Assembly (NCBI GenBank): GCA_039602395.1
Contig: JBCNJP010000023.1
Location: 30,673,061-30,737,060, forward strand
Reading direction: 5' to 3'
Source: Deinandra increscens subsp. villosa
Lineage: Eukaryota > Streptophyta > Magnoliopsida > Asterales > Asteraceae
DNA length: 64,000 bases
Part shown: piece by piece, positions 31,732-43,627 of the stretch
Layout: each line of letters starts with the position of its first letter
Position numbering within the stretch: position 1 is the stretch's first letter
The notes under the pieces: generated by a model
The model's input: only the letters and a program-made list of their open reading frames with translations
What the model was told of the DNA's origin: nothing
The model's database searches: none
Translations under genes and position numbers: made by a program

Positions 31732-34492
31732 TGTAACATTTCGGGTATTCCGATTTGTCAGATTTGACCCGATTTCCTGTAATAAACCCCGTGATCGATA
31801 ATCCAATGAAGAGTTATGTTTTCTATGATGTTTTATACCTCGTTTGATATGATTTGGTTCATTATATTGGTTATTGGATTGATTCGCCCTTATTTTGGAT
31901 TCTACGCGGACACGTCACTAATTACGTTCTAACCGGGGATTTGACCAATCTAAACATGTATAACACTTGGGTGTGATACTAGTTAAGCATACAAGTGAAT
32001 ACAAGTGAAGTTTGGTGTGAATTCAAGGTCTAGAGCAAAAACGGTGAAAGTCCGGTAAATCCCGCGCGATTTCGATTTCTAACCGGGAGATCACATTTTT
32101 GAGTTCGTATATCAATTTTAGCATTTTTATGAGTCATATGATCATTTACTAAGTCATGAGTCATCACACACTTGATCGGATCGCAAAACGTTGGTGAATT
32201 GCTTAAAATCGGGAAAAACGACAAAACCGACCCAAAATACACTTTTTATGATATTAAATCAACCGTTAATCGTTAGGAGACATACCATATATCAAATTTA
32301 GTAGATTACGAGTGGTTGTCATGATGGTAAACTTAATTTGGAGAAAATGGGCGAAAACGGGACTCGAATCGGGCTCAGAACGCAAAAACTGGACACAAAA
32401 CAACGCGCGCGCACCCACTGGGATGCGCCGCGTATCGCGAGGGATGGCACGGCGGTGGTCGCGTACCGCCCACCGACATGGGCCGAGAAAAACGGGCTTT
32501 AGCCCTAAAAATCGTGTATTTAAGAACTCTTTCTCATTCTAGCCTCCATTCTCTCAACCGTAATCACTCTAAAACCTCCATGACGGCTGAGATCAGCTAG
32601 GAGCAAGGTTCTTGAAGATTTTCAAGCCAAGTTTGGTGGTTTCGAGTCTCGTTTCGTGTCGGTTTCTCGTATAAAAGGTTAGAAACTCCAAACCGAACCT
32701 CCGTCTTCTTAATTCGTTCATCCTCCATCATCAAGATCCAACCTTTATGTTCACTTAAACCTAGATCTTGCATTCCAAGGCTAGATCTAGTATTTTTGAA
32801 CAAAAAGAATGAATTTTTATCAACTTTTATAGATTATTATAACACTTTTTTGTTGGAAACTTGCTAAAACCTTATAGATCTTGTTAGATCTATGTCATGG
32901 CTGGAAAAAGGACCAATCTTTATGCATGTTTTACTATGGATGAACACCATAATTGATAGATCTAGTGTTTTTGTTATAAAAACTTGATTTTTATATAAAA
33001 AGTCCATCTTTTCCTTATTTTCTTCCATGGATCTTCATAGATCCAAAATCTATCTAACAAACCTTGTTGGATCTTGGTGTAGACACTATTCTAAATGGTA
33101 AATCTAAGGTTTGGGTTAGAGGGATCATCACCATATTTATAGATCTAGGACTTCATGAAGTAAAAATACAATTTTTATATGTTTTTCTTTATTTTTCTTG
33201 CTAGATCTTGTTTAGACCATGGGAATCGTTACATTAGAGTATTGATTCTTGGATAGAATTTGATTTTGGGCCTAGATCTAGGGTTAGGTCATGTCTAGAA
33301 TAAATCTTGGATGTTTAGTTATTTTAATTAGAATAGCTAGTATTTTTGGAATTTAAAAATAAATTATTTTGAGTAAATCATTGTGTTAACTTTAGAGTTA
33401 TGCCTTGAAATTTTATTTGGTAATTATATATGGATAGATCAGCCCTAAATTAATTTTTGATGATTAATTATGGTTCGGTTGATTTTATAGAAAATAATCA
33501 AGCTTGTGACGTCGTAAAGTTTTTAGTCGAATAAATAATTATTTAACCTAGATTTAGGTTTGACTACTTGAAGTTTTGTATTCATACATTATTATTTAAT
33601 TAATTCACCAACAAGTCACGGATCCGATCATACCCTGTGTGTCGTTCCGAGTCGCTTGTTTTATATAATTGATTACTTATTTATTTATTTTGATTTGTCG
33701 GTGTTCCACTACCACGTTCGATCGTTAAGGTGATCTCCGGGTTTGACTTCGCGCCGCTATCTCAGTTTCTGATTCGTTTGCTTCACCATCAGGTGAGTTT
33801 CATAGCCCCATTTTTATTTATATATTTTGGGGTGCAACATGTACCAATGATCAAACCCTAGAACGGTTTTTCTCTAAAAACTACATGCGAATTCTATGAA
33901 CGATTATGTGTTAATCTTGCATGATAACTCTATGTGCTCGATGTGTTATGATTATGAACGACCTCTAGAACGACCTCGTGTGACATTAACTGTAAAAAAG
34001 CCGGGTTAACGGTAATAGATCTATTGGCTTGACAAGCCCACTTGGCCTGCCTCGCGTGTGGCGCCTCGTGATTGAAAACCTTATGGTCAGGTTTGGATCA
34101 TACACCCATATATGCTCAATTTCATGATGTTATTATACTCGATTTGCACTTAGTCTCGTAGAACGCATGTTTTATATTATGACATTATTAAACCTATGAT
34201 TACTCACCAACTCTTGTAGTTGACCTTTGTTTTTCACATGTTGCAGGTGTTGATGCTTGATTATGATATCGTCACTTAGGAACGCATGGGACTTAGTAGA
34301 CCTACTTAAATAAAAATTAGAACTCGTATGCTATGTTTGAACTTTGTTTAATTTGGATGTTGTATGGATTTATGTTTGATCGTCGATTTGAAATATGGCA
34401 TGATTTAATATATCAACCTTTAATTAGTGTTGTGAGCATCTGGACAATCTTAGCGCCCCGACGTAAATTCCGCCGTCGGTTGGGGTGTTACA
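31732..34492 (+). repeat. 5' LTR of younger gypsy element
   Basis: 2761 bp, TGTAACATTTCGGG ... GGTTGGGGTGTTACA. A TATA-like GTATTTAAG lies at about 32514-32522 with a GC-rich dyad block just upstream. It is non-coding. Confidence 0.85.
32400..32497 (+). promoter_or_regulatory. GC-rich dyad block upstream of LTR TATA
   Basis: Contains GCGCGCGC, CGCGTATCGCG (the same word as at 334-344), GGCGGT/ACCGCC with an 8-nt loop, and GGGC-TTTA-GCCC. It ends about 20 bp before the TATA-like GTATTTAAG. Surrounding DNA is AT-rich. Confidence 0.45.
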
Positions 34493-34495
34493 GAT

Positions 34496-34508
34496 TGGTA
34501 TCAGAGCC
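34496..34508 (+). other. Primer binding site, initiator Met tRNA
   Basis: TGGTATCAGAGCC begins three bases after the LTR end, the usual gypsy position. Confidence 0.9.
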
Positions 34509-35252
34509 ACGGCTGTAGGGATCTAGGTTATTAGAAACGGTTTGACCTAGACTATTGCCTTAGGCTTCCTGCATGAGAACCTCATGCCTTGCATGCTTAG
34601 TTAAAATTATTTGTCCATTGTGTGCTCTTAATTGTGCCTATTTTAATCAATGTCTCGAATCTCGTTGGTCACACACACATACACAAATCACTAAGGCTTC
34701 CTAGCCTCTTCCTTAGAAAGTGGTGCCTTACGTGCCATTTAGGAAAATGTGTTTTCTCGATTTTCAACTCTCGTCGGAATTAGGGTTTTGGTGGTAAACA
34801 TGTAGTAACTGGAAGGGTGGATATGCCGGTAGTCGGGGTCTCTGTCGAGAAAAGCGTTGCATATAAGCCCTATCAACCGTTGGGCCCGGACGCTCACCTG
34901 GGACGCCCCGATGAGAGTGTTGAAACCTATTAGGCCAAAGCATGTTTTACCACTAGGGCCCGAAACCGATTAGTCACGGTTGTAGCCTCCCAATCGAGAG
35001 GTGAGAACCACTCCGATACGATTTATCTCAAATACTCGATTTTGTGATTTTCGCGCGGTTATATTTAAAATGATTTTTGGAACTATGTTGATCCGAGTAA
35101 CACGACACAAATCACTAACACGCACACATACACATGCGTATATACATATATTGGTGTTCAAAACAACATGAGCTCTAAATTTGTTTATCGATCATATCAC
35201 CAACTAATCCCTAATCCTTGTTTCCTTTCCTTCTCAGAATGTCAATTCATTT
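34509..35252 (+). other. Leader of younger gypsy element
   Basis: Untranslated sequence before the gap. No gag motif is reached. The ORF at 34970-35161 has no recognisable feature. Confidence 0.55.
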
Positions 35253-35752
35253 NNNNNNNNNNNNNNNNNNNNNNNNNNNNNNNNNNNNNNNNNNNNNNNN
35301 NNNNNNNNNNNNNNNNNNNNNNNNNNNNNNNNNNNNNNNNNNNNNNNNNNNNNNNNNNNNNNNNNNNNNNNNNNNNNNNNNNNNNNNNNNNNNNNNNNNN
35401 NNNNNNNNNNNNNNNNNNNNNNNNNNNNNNNNNNNNNNNNNNNNNNNNNNNNNNNNNNNNNNNNNNNNNNNNNNNNNNNNNNNNNNNNNNNNNNNNNNNN
35501 NNNNNNNNNNNNNNNNNNNNNNNNNNNNNNNNNNNNNNNNNNNNNNNNNNNNNNNNNNNNNNNNNNNNNNNNNNNNNNNNNNNNNNNNNNNNNNNNNNNN
35601 NNNNNNNNNNNNNNNNNNNNNNNNNNNNNNNNNNNNNNNNNNNNNNNNNNNNNNNNNNNNNNNNNNNNNNNNNNNNNNNNNNNNNNNNNNNNNNNNNNNN
35701 NNNNNNNNNNNNNNNNNNNNNNNNNNNNNNNNNNNNNNNNNNNNNNNNNNNN
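35253..35752. other. Assembly gap (500 N)
   Basis: Exactly 500 unresolved bases, the customary placeholder for a gap of unknown size. Expected missing pieces are the body of the younger gypsy element, the first about 1.39 kb of its 3' LTR, and the left part of the element inserted there. ORFs that cross it are meaningless. Confidence 0.95.
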
Positions 35753-35828
35753 CATGTCCTTTCCGAAGGTACTTCTGTGCCTTGAGGCCACATGTCCTTT
35801 CCGAAGGTACTTCTGTGCCTTGAAGGTT
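35753..35828. repeat. 38-bp tandem repeat at gap edge
   Basis: Two copies of a 38-bp unit beginning CATGTCCTTTCCGAAGGTAC, the first starting at the gap edge. A longer tandem array may have caused the gap. Confidence 0.8.
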
Positions 35829-36089
35829 GCTCGGCTTACTCTTCAATAAATCCGATTATGATTGCTAACGAGGACCTAATAATCACATTAAGGTCTTAGG
35901 TGTAAGGTTGTGTTTAAAACTACTAGCACGTTGGAAAACACGACACGATATAACGACACACGGTACCGATGGTTGATCATACACAAGGGTTCATATACAT
36001 CAGAAGTCCAAGCATGTATTATCATAGTATAAAGCATGCAAGTCAGTCATGGCATATCATTCAAGTAAATTGCACAAGTTTGGATTCTG

Positions 36090-36420
36090 GTTACAATTTC
36101 GCTAGCAGTTTCGCTAGGCAGTTTCGCTTTCTGCACGGGCAGCACTTTCGCTAGGCAATACCCGATGACACAGTTTCGCTAGGCTAGTTTCGCTCGAAAC
36201 TGTTGGCACAGTTTCGCTAGCCTAGTTTCGCCCGAAACTGGTTTGAACTTTCGTTCAGGGAATTTCGCTCAGTAGTTTCGTTCGGACAGGTCTGGTTGGT
36301 TTACCCGGCGACACTACAGTTTCGCTACATAGTGTCGCTGGATGAAGATATACATAGTTTCGCTACCTAATTTCGCCTGATGAAGGCACAGTTTCGCTAG
36401 TCGCTAAAAAAAACTCGTAA
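36090..36420 (-). promoter_or_regulatory. AGTTTCGCT motif block, downstream copy
   Basis: About 15 TTTCGCT/TTTCGCC words, with pairs 13-14 bp apart. Extended matches to the copia leader at 4660-5040 show common descent despite the different element type. Confidence 0.6.
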
Positions 36421-36910
36421 ATTTGACTAAAAATCTTTCTAACAGCTTCTGTACCTCATGCAATTCGATATCTAGCATACCTAAACGTTTGCCAACATCA
36501 TGGGAGCAATTTTAACACCTTAAACATGGATTCTAGTCATCAAATTACCAAGAACACATTTTCACATAAAGGAACCTAATTAGCATGGATCTTCATATTG
36601 ACATGGCAAGTTACAGAATTTATGTTATGTCTAACACCCTTAAGCATTTTAACAGAAGCATACACAATTGCATGTAAATTTGGTCATCTAATTAAGTAAA
36701 GCACAAAGAGAAACATAGAAGAAGTGGTCTTGGGGACTCACGGTTGATTTCCAAGCTTAAATGGGTGATGATCGGGGCTGGGATTACGGCGGTTCGTGTT
36801 GTTCCCTTGCTGGCCAGAAATCTCGAGAGGGAGAGAGTGCAGAAGTGTGTGTGTTTTGTGAGATGCAAGTAAAAAAATGAGAAGTTTGGCTTGGGGTTTC
36901 TATATATATA

Positions 36911-37050
36911 GTGCTAGTTTCGCCGGCAGTGTCGCTGGCTGTTTCGCTGGCTGTTTCGCTAGCCACGCGAAACTGGTTTCCGAAAACCAAATGTCTTAGC
37001 TACCGGGCGAATCTATAATTTCGCTCGGTAGTTTCGCTGGTCACCAGAAA
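36911..37050 (-). promoter_or_regulatory. Hairpin block upstream of LTR TATA box
   Basis: Hairpin 1 is 36953-36973 (GTTTCGC/GCGAAAC, 7-nt loop TAGCCAC). Hairpin 2 is about 37001-37031 (TACCGGGCGAA/TTCGCTCGGTA, one wobble pair). Order, spacing (about 50 bp centre to centre) and sequence match the block at 5558-5655 in the copia LTR. Confidence 0.6.
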
Positions 37051-37332
37051 GGGGTCAATTTACATTTTAAGTAGGATGAACACGATTTCTCGATAAATCA
37101 CATAAATGCACAATTAAGTAAATAAGTAAGTTGCATTGCTTCACACAGTGGTAATAAGTAACAAATCATATAACACATATGGACGGGTTCGGTGATCAAC
37201 CAAAGGTCGTGGACGTATCCGGTCTAGTTAAGTATTAGATACTACCTGTAATGTGACTAACGGAGCTAATGGAATTAATGGAATTAACGGAAAAACTTAA
37301 CGGAGTTAACTTGGGAGGTTACAGTTGTCACA

Positions 37333-38703
37333 GATCATCACCATATTTATAGATCTAGGACTTCATGAAGTAAAAAGACAATTTTTTATATGTTTTTCTT
37401 TATTTTTCTTGCTAGATCTTGTTTAGACCATGAAAATCGTTACATTAGAGTATTGATTCTTGGATAGAATTTGATTTTGGGCCTAGATCTAGGGTTAGGT
37501 CATGTCTAGAATAAATCTTGGATGTTTAGTTATTTTAATTAGAATAGATAGTATTTTTGGAATTTAAAAATAAATTATTTTGAGTAAATCATTTTGTTAA
37601 CTTTAGAGTTATGCCTTGAAATTTTATTTGGTAGTTATATATGGATAGATCAGCCCTAAATTAATTTTTGATGATTAATTATGGTTCGGTTGATTTTATA
37701 GAAAATAATCAAGTTTGTGACGTCGTAAAGTTTTTAGTCGAATAAATAATTATTTAACCTAGATTTAGGTTTGACTACTTGAAGTTTTGTATTCATACAT
37801 TATTATTTAATTAATTCACCAACAAGTCACGGATCCGATCATACCCTTTGTGTCGTTCCGAGTCGCTTGTTTTATATAATTGATTACTTATTTATTTATT
37901 TTGATTTGTCGGTGTTCCACTACCACGTTCGATCGTTAAGGTGATCTCCGGGTTTGACTTCGCGCCGCTATCTCAGTTTCTGATTCGTTTGCTTCACCAT
38001 CAGGTGAGTTTCATAGCCCCATTTTTATTTATATATTTTGGGGTGCAACATGTACCAATGATCAAACCCTAGAACGGTTTTTCTCTAAAAACTACATGCG
38101 AATTCTATGAACGATTATGTGTTAATCTTGCATGATAACTCTATGTGCTCGATGTGTTATGATTATGAACGACCTCTAGAACGACCTCGTGTGACATTAA
38201 CTGTAAAAAAGCCGGGTTAACGGTAATAGATCTATTGGCTTGACAAGCCCACTTGGCTTGCCTCGCGTGTGGCGCCTCGTGATTGAAAACCTTATGGTCA
38301 GGTTTGGATCATACACCCATATATGCTCAATTTCATGATGTTATTATACTCGATTTGCACTTAGTCTCGTAGAACGCATGTTTTATATTATGACATTATT
38401 AAACCTATGATTACTCACCAACTCTTGTAGTTGACCTTTGTTTTTCACATGTTGCAGGTGTTGATGCTTGATTATGATATCGTCACTTAGGAACGCATGG
38501 AACTTAGTAGACCTACTTAAATAAAAATGAGAACTCGTATGCTATGTTTGAACTTTGTTTAATTTGGATGTTGTATGGATTTATGTTTGATCGTTGAGTT
38601 GAAATATGGCATGATTTAATATATCAACCTTTAATTAGTGTTGTGAGCATCTGGACAATCTTAGCGCCCCGACGTAAATTCCGCCGTCGGTTGGGGTGTT
38701 ACA
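37333..38703 (+). repeat. 3' LTR (3' half) of younger gypsy
   Basis: 1371 bp nearly identical to 33123-34492, ending GGTGTTACA and followed by the CTTAG duplication. Confidence 0.9.
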
Positions 38704-39524
38704 CTTAGGCATTTTCACAAACACTTGATGTGCATGAAATTGCTTAATCTATCGCATACATTTTTAACATAACAATACCCACTTATTTACATACATGCAT
38801 AACTAATAGCAACCTTAAGCCAAATTAAAAATCTTTTCACATAAGTAAACATATTTGGGGTCCAATGAATCAAATCCGACCTACCCCCCCCCCCCCCCCC
38901 ATAAACCCACATCGATTTTCAAGTAATGGGTTAAACCCACCTTACAATTTCCATAACAATCATAGTGATATAATCATGCAATAATAATTCAAGCTTCATT
39001 TATACATTAATACCACATACAACTAGTTCCTCATGCTTAATCAACAAGATTATGAAGTTCATACATATGTAAACTTATGTCGGCAACTTACATGATGACG
39101 AGAGTAATAATTAAGAAGAAAAACACCAAGAAATACTAATTTCTAGCCAAGAATTCGAATCCCCCCGTCAATTTCCTTTCATTTTGACCTTGAATCACCA
39201 AATGATGATGTACCCTAGTCTCTCCCCCTCTCTTGATCGCCATCTGCATTCTCCTCCTTATGGAGGAAACTAGATTTTTCTTTTAACTCAATATTTTCAT
39301 CACCCCCCCCCCCCCCATAATAGTCATTTTGCTAGTTTTAGCCACTTGATTATATTTCAACATAACACCCTCACCTTCCATGGATTTTCTATTAGTTATT
39401 TATAACTTTAGTAACTAACTATTTTTATTTTATATTGGGACATTATATAAAACGTACTTCATCCCAATAACACCACGTATCTTAGATAAATTATTTAAAT
39501 TGAAACAGATTTTGGGATGTTACA

Positions 39525-40179
39525 ATTTGGTGTTAATCTGGACCAGAGATAACAAATATATTACATTATATCCATCATACACAAAGTCAAAATAGAAAAT
39601 TACCCAAAAAGCCAAAACATACCAAACCAGAGTCAAACGTCCATTAACTACCATTTGGCTTCTCTATGGTTTACCACAACAATATGACATTATATGTATG
39701 ATCCAACCTACACAAAAATATTACATTATATGCATTGTGAGTTCATTTGGTGTTAACTTGGACAGGTGAAAACAAATATATAACATTATATCCAACCTAC
39801 ACAAAGTTAAAAAATAAAATTACCCAAAATGTCAAAATTGACAACATCATGGTTATGGAACAAAATCCAACCGTACATGTAACAGATGTTTTCAGAACCG
39901 GACCGGACTGCGAGCCGGTCCCTTTATTGGTTCAGTTGTCGTACCAGATTTAAGAACCAGGTGATATAATAAAGAAATTATTTATTTCTAACATACAATT
40001 GATATTGACTGGCTAACTTAAAATGTTCATAGTGGGGAACTAAGCTTGTTTAGAAAATATTAAAGAAAATTGAAAGTCTTATAATTAGTGAATTACACAT
40101 TCTACCCTCAGCTAATGACTTAACCAACTCTAACCCTAACGACACTAACTGAGATAACTGAATTACACACGTCACACTG
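39525..40179. repeat. Intergenic with a diverged direct repeat
   Basis: No gene. About 95 bp starting ATTTGGTGTTAA at 39525 recurs at 39745, with shared ACAAATATAT, ACATTATATCCA and AAATTACCCAAAA. Origin not recognised. Confidence 0.5.
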
Positions 40180-40568
40180 TGTTAGTGCATAATTTGTATA
40201 GATTAGGGTGTCTCGTGTGTTGTATCAGTTAGAGCTAAATGTTGAGTTTGATTTTTAACTTACCAAGTCACGAACCAAGGGTTTGTGAGCAACAAATCAA
40301 CACATTGTTGCTATGCTGGTTCGTGGGGCAGTCAACACTATATAGTGTCGAGTCTTGTGCTTTGGTAAGCAGCTTAGTCATAACTTCAATAGTCCAGAGT
40401 AGTTCAAAGAGCATTATAGAGAGAAAAACAACCAGAAAGAGTTTTGTAATTGAGTCTTGGTGATTTGTATAATAAAACAATCTTATTTACATCTTGTCTC
40501 ATTGATATTGATCATCAAACCAATAGTAAGATCCTCCCAGGCTCTTACACACTGATTATGTCATAACA
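40180..40568 (-). repeat. 3' LTR of copia element
   Basis: On the minus strand TGTTATGACATAATC ... GCACTAACA, 389 bp, preceded by CGTCAGGGGAGTC. The ends and tract resemble the element at 19.6 kb, but the LTR bodies have diverged. Confidence 0.65.
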
Positions 40569-42937
40569 GACTCCCCTGACGTGTGTTGTACCAGATCTTA
40601 TAACTCTTTGAATCTGCTGTCAGTTGATGTAGGGTTAGCATGGCAAGTACAGGACTTGTGTCGACTGAACCATTTCTGAAAAAGTCCTTTGTTAGCTTGT
40701 CACGTTTATTTACAACTTCTTGACCATGCATGAAAGATCCATATCTGAGAGAAGTTGAGAAATTCAACTTGCAGCTTCAGAAGACAGAAGTGATGTTTTT
40801 CTTTTCAACCATAAACAATAATCTTGGGAACTTTCTCCTTTGGAGAACCAATATGATTTGAAAACATGGAGTATTACTTGTCGATCAGATCGAAAATTAA
40901 ATGAAAGGCGAAAATCTTTTTGGTTTTTACAAACTTTAAGCTAAAACACACCAAAATTCTTTTTAGATTTTAATAAAATGAAACAAAAATACAATACTGA
41001 ATCAGTCAGTTTTTTTGTGAGAAAGATCACAACATGGGCCAAAGTCGATTGCTGGTATAATTTGTTTAACATGTAAACTCAGGCAGAATCATAATCATAG
41101 CAACAAGATATGTTAAGGTATTATTAATTTGCTCAAACATGTGGACCCCACGCTATCAGACATATTCAGACATTTTCTTGTGTATTTTGATGGGATTTGC
41201 ACTTCGTGCATTGTAATCATGATAATGTCAACTGTGTTCCGTGCAAAAAGAATTTAGAATGCTAAATTATTCATCTTAAGGTTGATCTTTCGATACACAG
41301 ATAAAACTTGGGATTTTGCAAAATAAGAAAAATATAATAAGTTGAAGATGTTCAAACTTTAATTCTCAGGTCTATATTTTCATATAATGGAGAGAATCAA
41401 AAGTTTAACGAAACACCAAGAAAATAAAGCAGAATCTTAAAATCTTAACTTTCAGGTCGATACTCACGTATATGCAGGAAAAGTCCAAGATTTTGATAAA
41501 ATTAAAGAAAATCAAACAAGTTTAAATCTTTCAAAATAAAAGCATGTTTGTGACTTCTCATTTTTCTTTTTCACACATCTTATATATCATGAAATAAGCG
41601 TTAAGGTTTTGTCCATTAGGTCAGGCATAACATTTAGTTTATATAATATATGTATATTTTATGATTTGCCGAGCATACCTAGCACATCAAAAGAATGGTC
41701 TTATGGCTTTTTTATCTACTTTATCCACGAGTTAGAAACGCTAGCCAACGTATCACCATTCCTAAAAGGTTGGATCAATTTCTCATGTTTGATTTTATAT
41801 ATTTTGGATCAATTTCTCATGTTTGATTTTATATATTTTATATTTTTCTGTTTTCAGAAATGAAAAGATAAACACACACTATTTTTGTATTTTCCATTTT
41901 CACCCCGTCAAATGAAAAACACTATTTTTTTTATTTTCTCAGTTTCTCCCTTAAAAAATATAAAAGAAAAATAAATGTGATCGACCAACACGAATAATCC
42001 TCTTTTGTAGTTTTTGAAAACTCATATTTATCAAAAATTTAAATTTTCTTGAAATTTTCTCATTTGAACTTTATAAAAGTTCCATTCACCCGTCACTTGC
42101 TAAGAGACTTCACTATTAACAACCCCCCAATTGTTAATGTGTCTTCTTTAAGTTCCCTGCACAACAAGCTCAATAATTAGTTAGATTTAGGGACCCAAAC
42201 CTTCTTAGGTCGTCTCGTATCTTTAACATAGTTAGAACATGCGGAGGTTGTGAGTTTCGGTTTTCAGGTATGTAATGGTTTTGAAAATCTTGGTCGATGA
42301 AAATCAAAATCATTTGAAAACAATCTCGGTTTGGAAACCTTTGGGAAACAATCATCATTCTTGAAAAAGTTACCAACAATATGATTTATCATGTTTTAGT
42401 TTTTGTTGGTTTAAAAATTGTTCAACTATCTTTAACAACTTACAAATCAAGAATTTATCATGTATTATTGAAGCTTTTGTTGGTTTTCCTGACCTTGCCT
42501 GACAGATACCTCATTCAAAATGGGTGAATCAGATGATGATGATTGTCATGAACAACGTGATTGATTCCTTCAAAAAATACAACAACGAATCACATGTCCT
42601 GCTTTATTGTAAAAGCAAACCCTCTCGTCCCCATACCTAGGAGGTGACAAGATTGTGGGGACGAAGAAGCATCTTGAGATGAAAAATCACTCATTTTTGG
42701 TTTTTACCCAGCCTTCTTCTTCAAAATAAAATCAACATGTGATTTATTTTCAAATATTTTTACTGAATCAGATCTCGTAGATTTAACAAAAAGCTTTTGC
42801 TGAAAATTTAAGGGTTTAGAAACAACCTATTTTTTAACCTTTGATTTTGCAGAAGTGATTGATTTAGCAGAGTCAAGATACTTTAATCCTTTAGACACAT
42901 GGTAAACTTAAGGAACATTTGTTGGATTCACGTGTCT

Positions 42938-43627
42938 AGAGGAAACTCACTGTTAGAATAGATCTTGTCTGATCCTTTCAACTTGTATCGGACTCCAGTA
43001 TCAACAAACTTAACACCAGCAAATTCAACTTGAGTATAAGAAGCTTTCTTATCTGAGCTCTGTAGTTTCTAAATGACTTGATCATCAGATTCACGCATAA
43101 TATGATTCTCAGTTGGAATCTCCTTGTTCTTGTGAACCTTGACATCCTCAGCAATTTCTTCTATCTCAATCATCTCTTTGAACTCACTTGCTTTCTCATG
43201 ACAACCATTTCCAGCATTAACATTTTCTTCTTTAACATCATTAAAAATTTCAGACATTTTGTTTACAAGTTCCTTTTCTCTCAATGTAATCCTCTCAGAA
43301 AGTTTGAGTGAAGTATCAGAAAATGATTTTTGAGGAACTGATGAGTCCTTAGGTTCTGAAGCAACCTTGTTATTAACATCTCTGAATGTTGTGATCTTGA
43401 TGACTATCAAGTGTGGTATCATATTCAGCACACTTTGCATAGGACACAAAGGTGTTAGATTTTTCTATAACCAAGGCTGAACTTCTATAAACATCTAATT
43501 GTCTTTTAAGTTCATAAATTTCATGTTGTGCGTCACCATACTGCTTGTTACACTCAGCAATTTTATCTTTTAAGAAAATTACATAATCGAGCTTGTTTAA
43601 GTAAGCTACGTTTAACTCAAAATTCAA
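42938..43627 (-). pseudogene. copia gag coiled-coil fragment
   Basis: Two overlapping open stretches (43627-43373 and 43449-43069) encode NFELNVAYLNKLDYVIFLKDK, AECNKQYGDAQHEIYELKRQLD and SLKLSERITLREKELVNKMS. These are charged, heptad-like text of the copia gag middle region. The frame continues past a TAG near 43070 into KLQSSDKKASYTQVEF. The overlap in different frames indicates a frameshift. No zinc knuckle is visible. Confidence 0.5.

Larger units (their letters stand above)
35753..37332 (-). mobile_element. Right part of an LTR inserted in the 3' LTR
   Basis: Ends GGTTACAGTTGTCACA at 37332, next to GATCA in the host LTR. Its terminal text matches the solo LTR ending at 22917, so it belongs to the TGTCACACC family in minus orientation. 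The left end is in the gap. A TATA box (TATATATATA, 36901-36910) has a hairpin block upstream (36911-37050), and an AGTTTCGCT block lies downstream (36090-36420). It is non-coding. Confidence 0.65.
31732..38703 (+). mobile_element. Younger gypsy element with nested LTR and gap
   Basis: Flanked by a perfect CTTAG duplication (31727-31731 and 38704-38708). The 5' LTR is 31732-34492, followed by a primer site and leader (34493-35252), then the gap. The 3' LTR is present only from 37333 to 38703, because another retroelement inserted at its GATCA site (equivalent to 33123-33127). The shared LTR parts (33123-34492 and 37333-38703) differ at roughly a dozen positions over 1.37 kb by eye, so the insertion is recent. 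Coding sequence, if any, is in the gap. Confidence 0.8.
20032..39524 (-). mobile_element. Old composite gypsy element, apparently non-coding
   Basis: Reconstructed from three signs. First, a primer site and 5' LTR end lie at 29361-29377. Second, a polypurine tract next to an LTR start lies at 22967-22990. Third, the same LTR text occurs at 20032-22967 and 39262-39524. The 5' LTR (29377-39524) is about 3.17 kb once the nested element and its duplication are removed. The internal region is 22968-24730 plus 28483-29377, about 2.66 kb, with no gag-pol motif. The 3' LTR is truncated at 20032 by the copia. The two LTR copies differ at roughly a tenth of positions by eye, so this is the oldest layer. 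One element is the simplest reading, but two separate remnants are possible. Confidence 0.55.
29377..39524 (-). repeat. 5' LTR of old gypsy, interrupted by 31732-38703
   Basis: On the minus strand it runs from TGTAACATCCC (39524) to GGTCTTACA (29377), about 3.17 kb without the nested element. A TATA-like TTATAAATAAC lies near 39400. It contains two tandem arrays (30304-31345), an inverted repeat (29773-29797) and poly-C runs (38885-38900, 39304-39317). ORFs over the arrays are not genes. Confidence 0.6.

Noticed and set aside
35168..35846. Several ORFs of about 200 codons
   Set aside because: They run through the 500 unresolved bases and are artefacts of N translation.
38885..38900. Poly-C runs here and near 22974, 39304 and 54680
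   Set aside because: Simple homopolymers. Only the run at 22974 is informative, as part of a polypurine tract.
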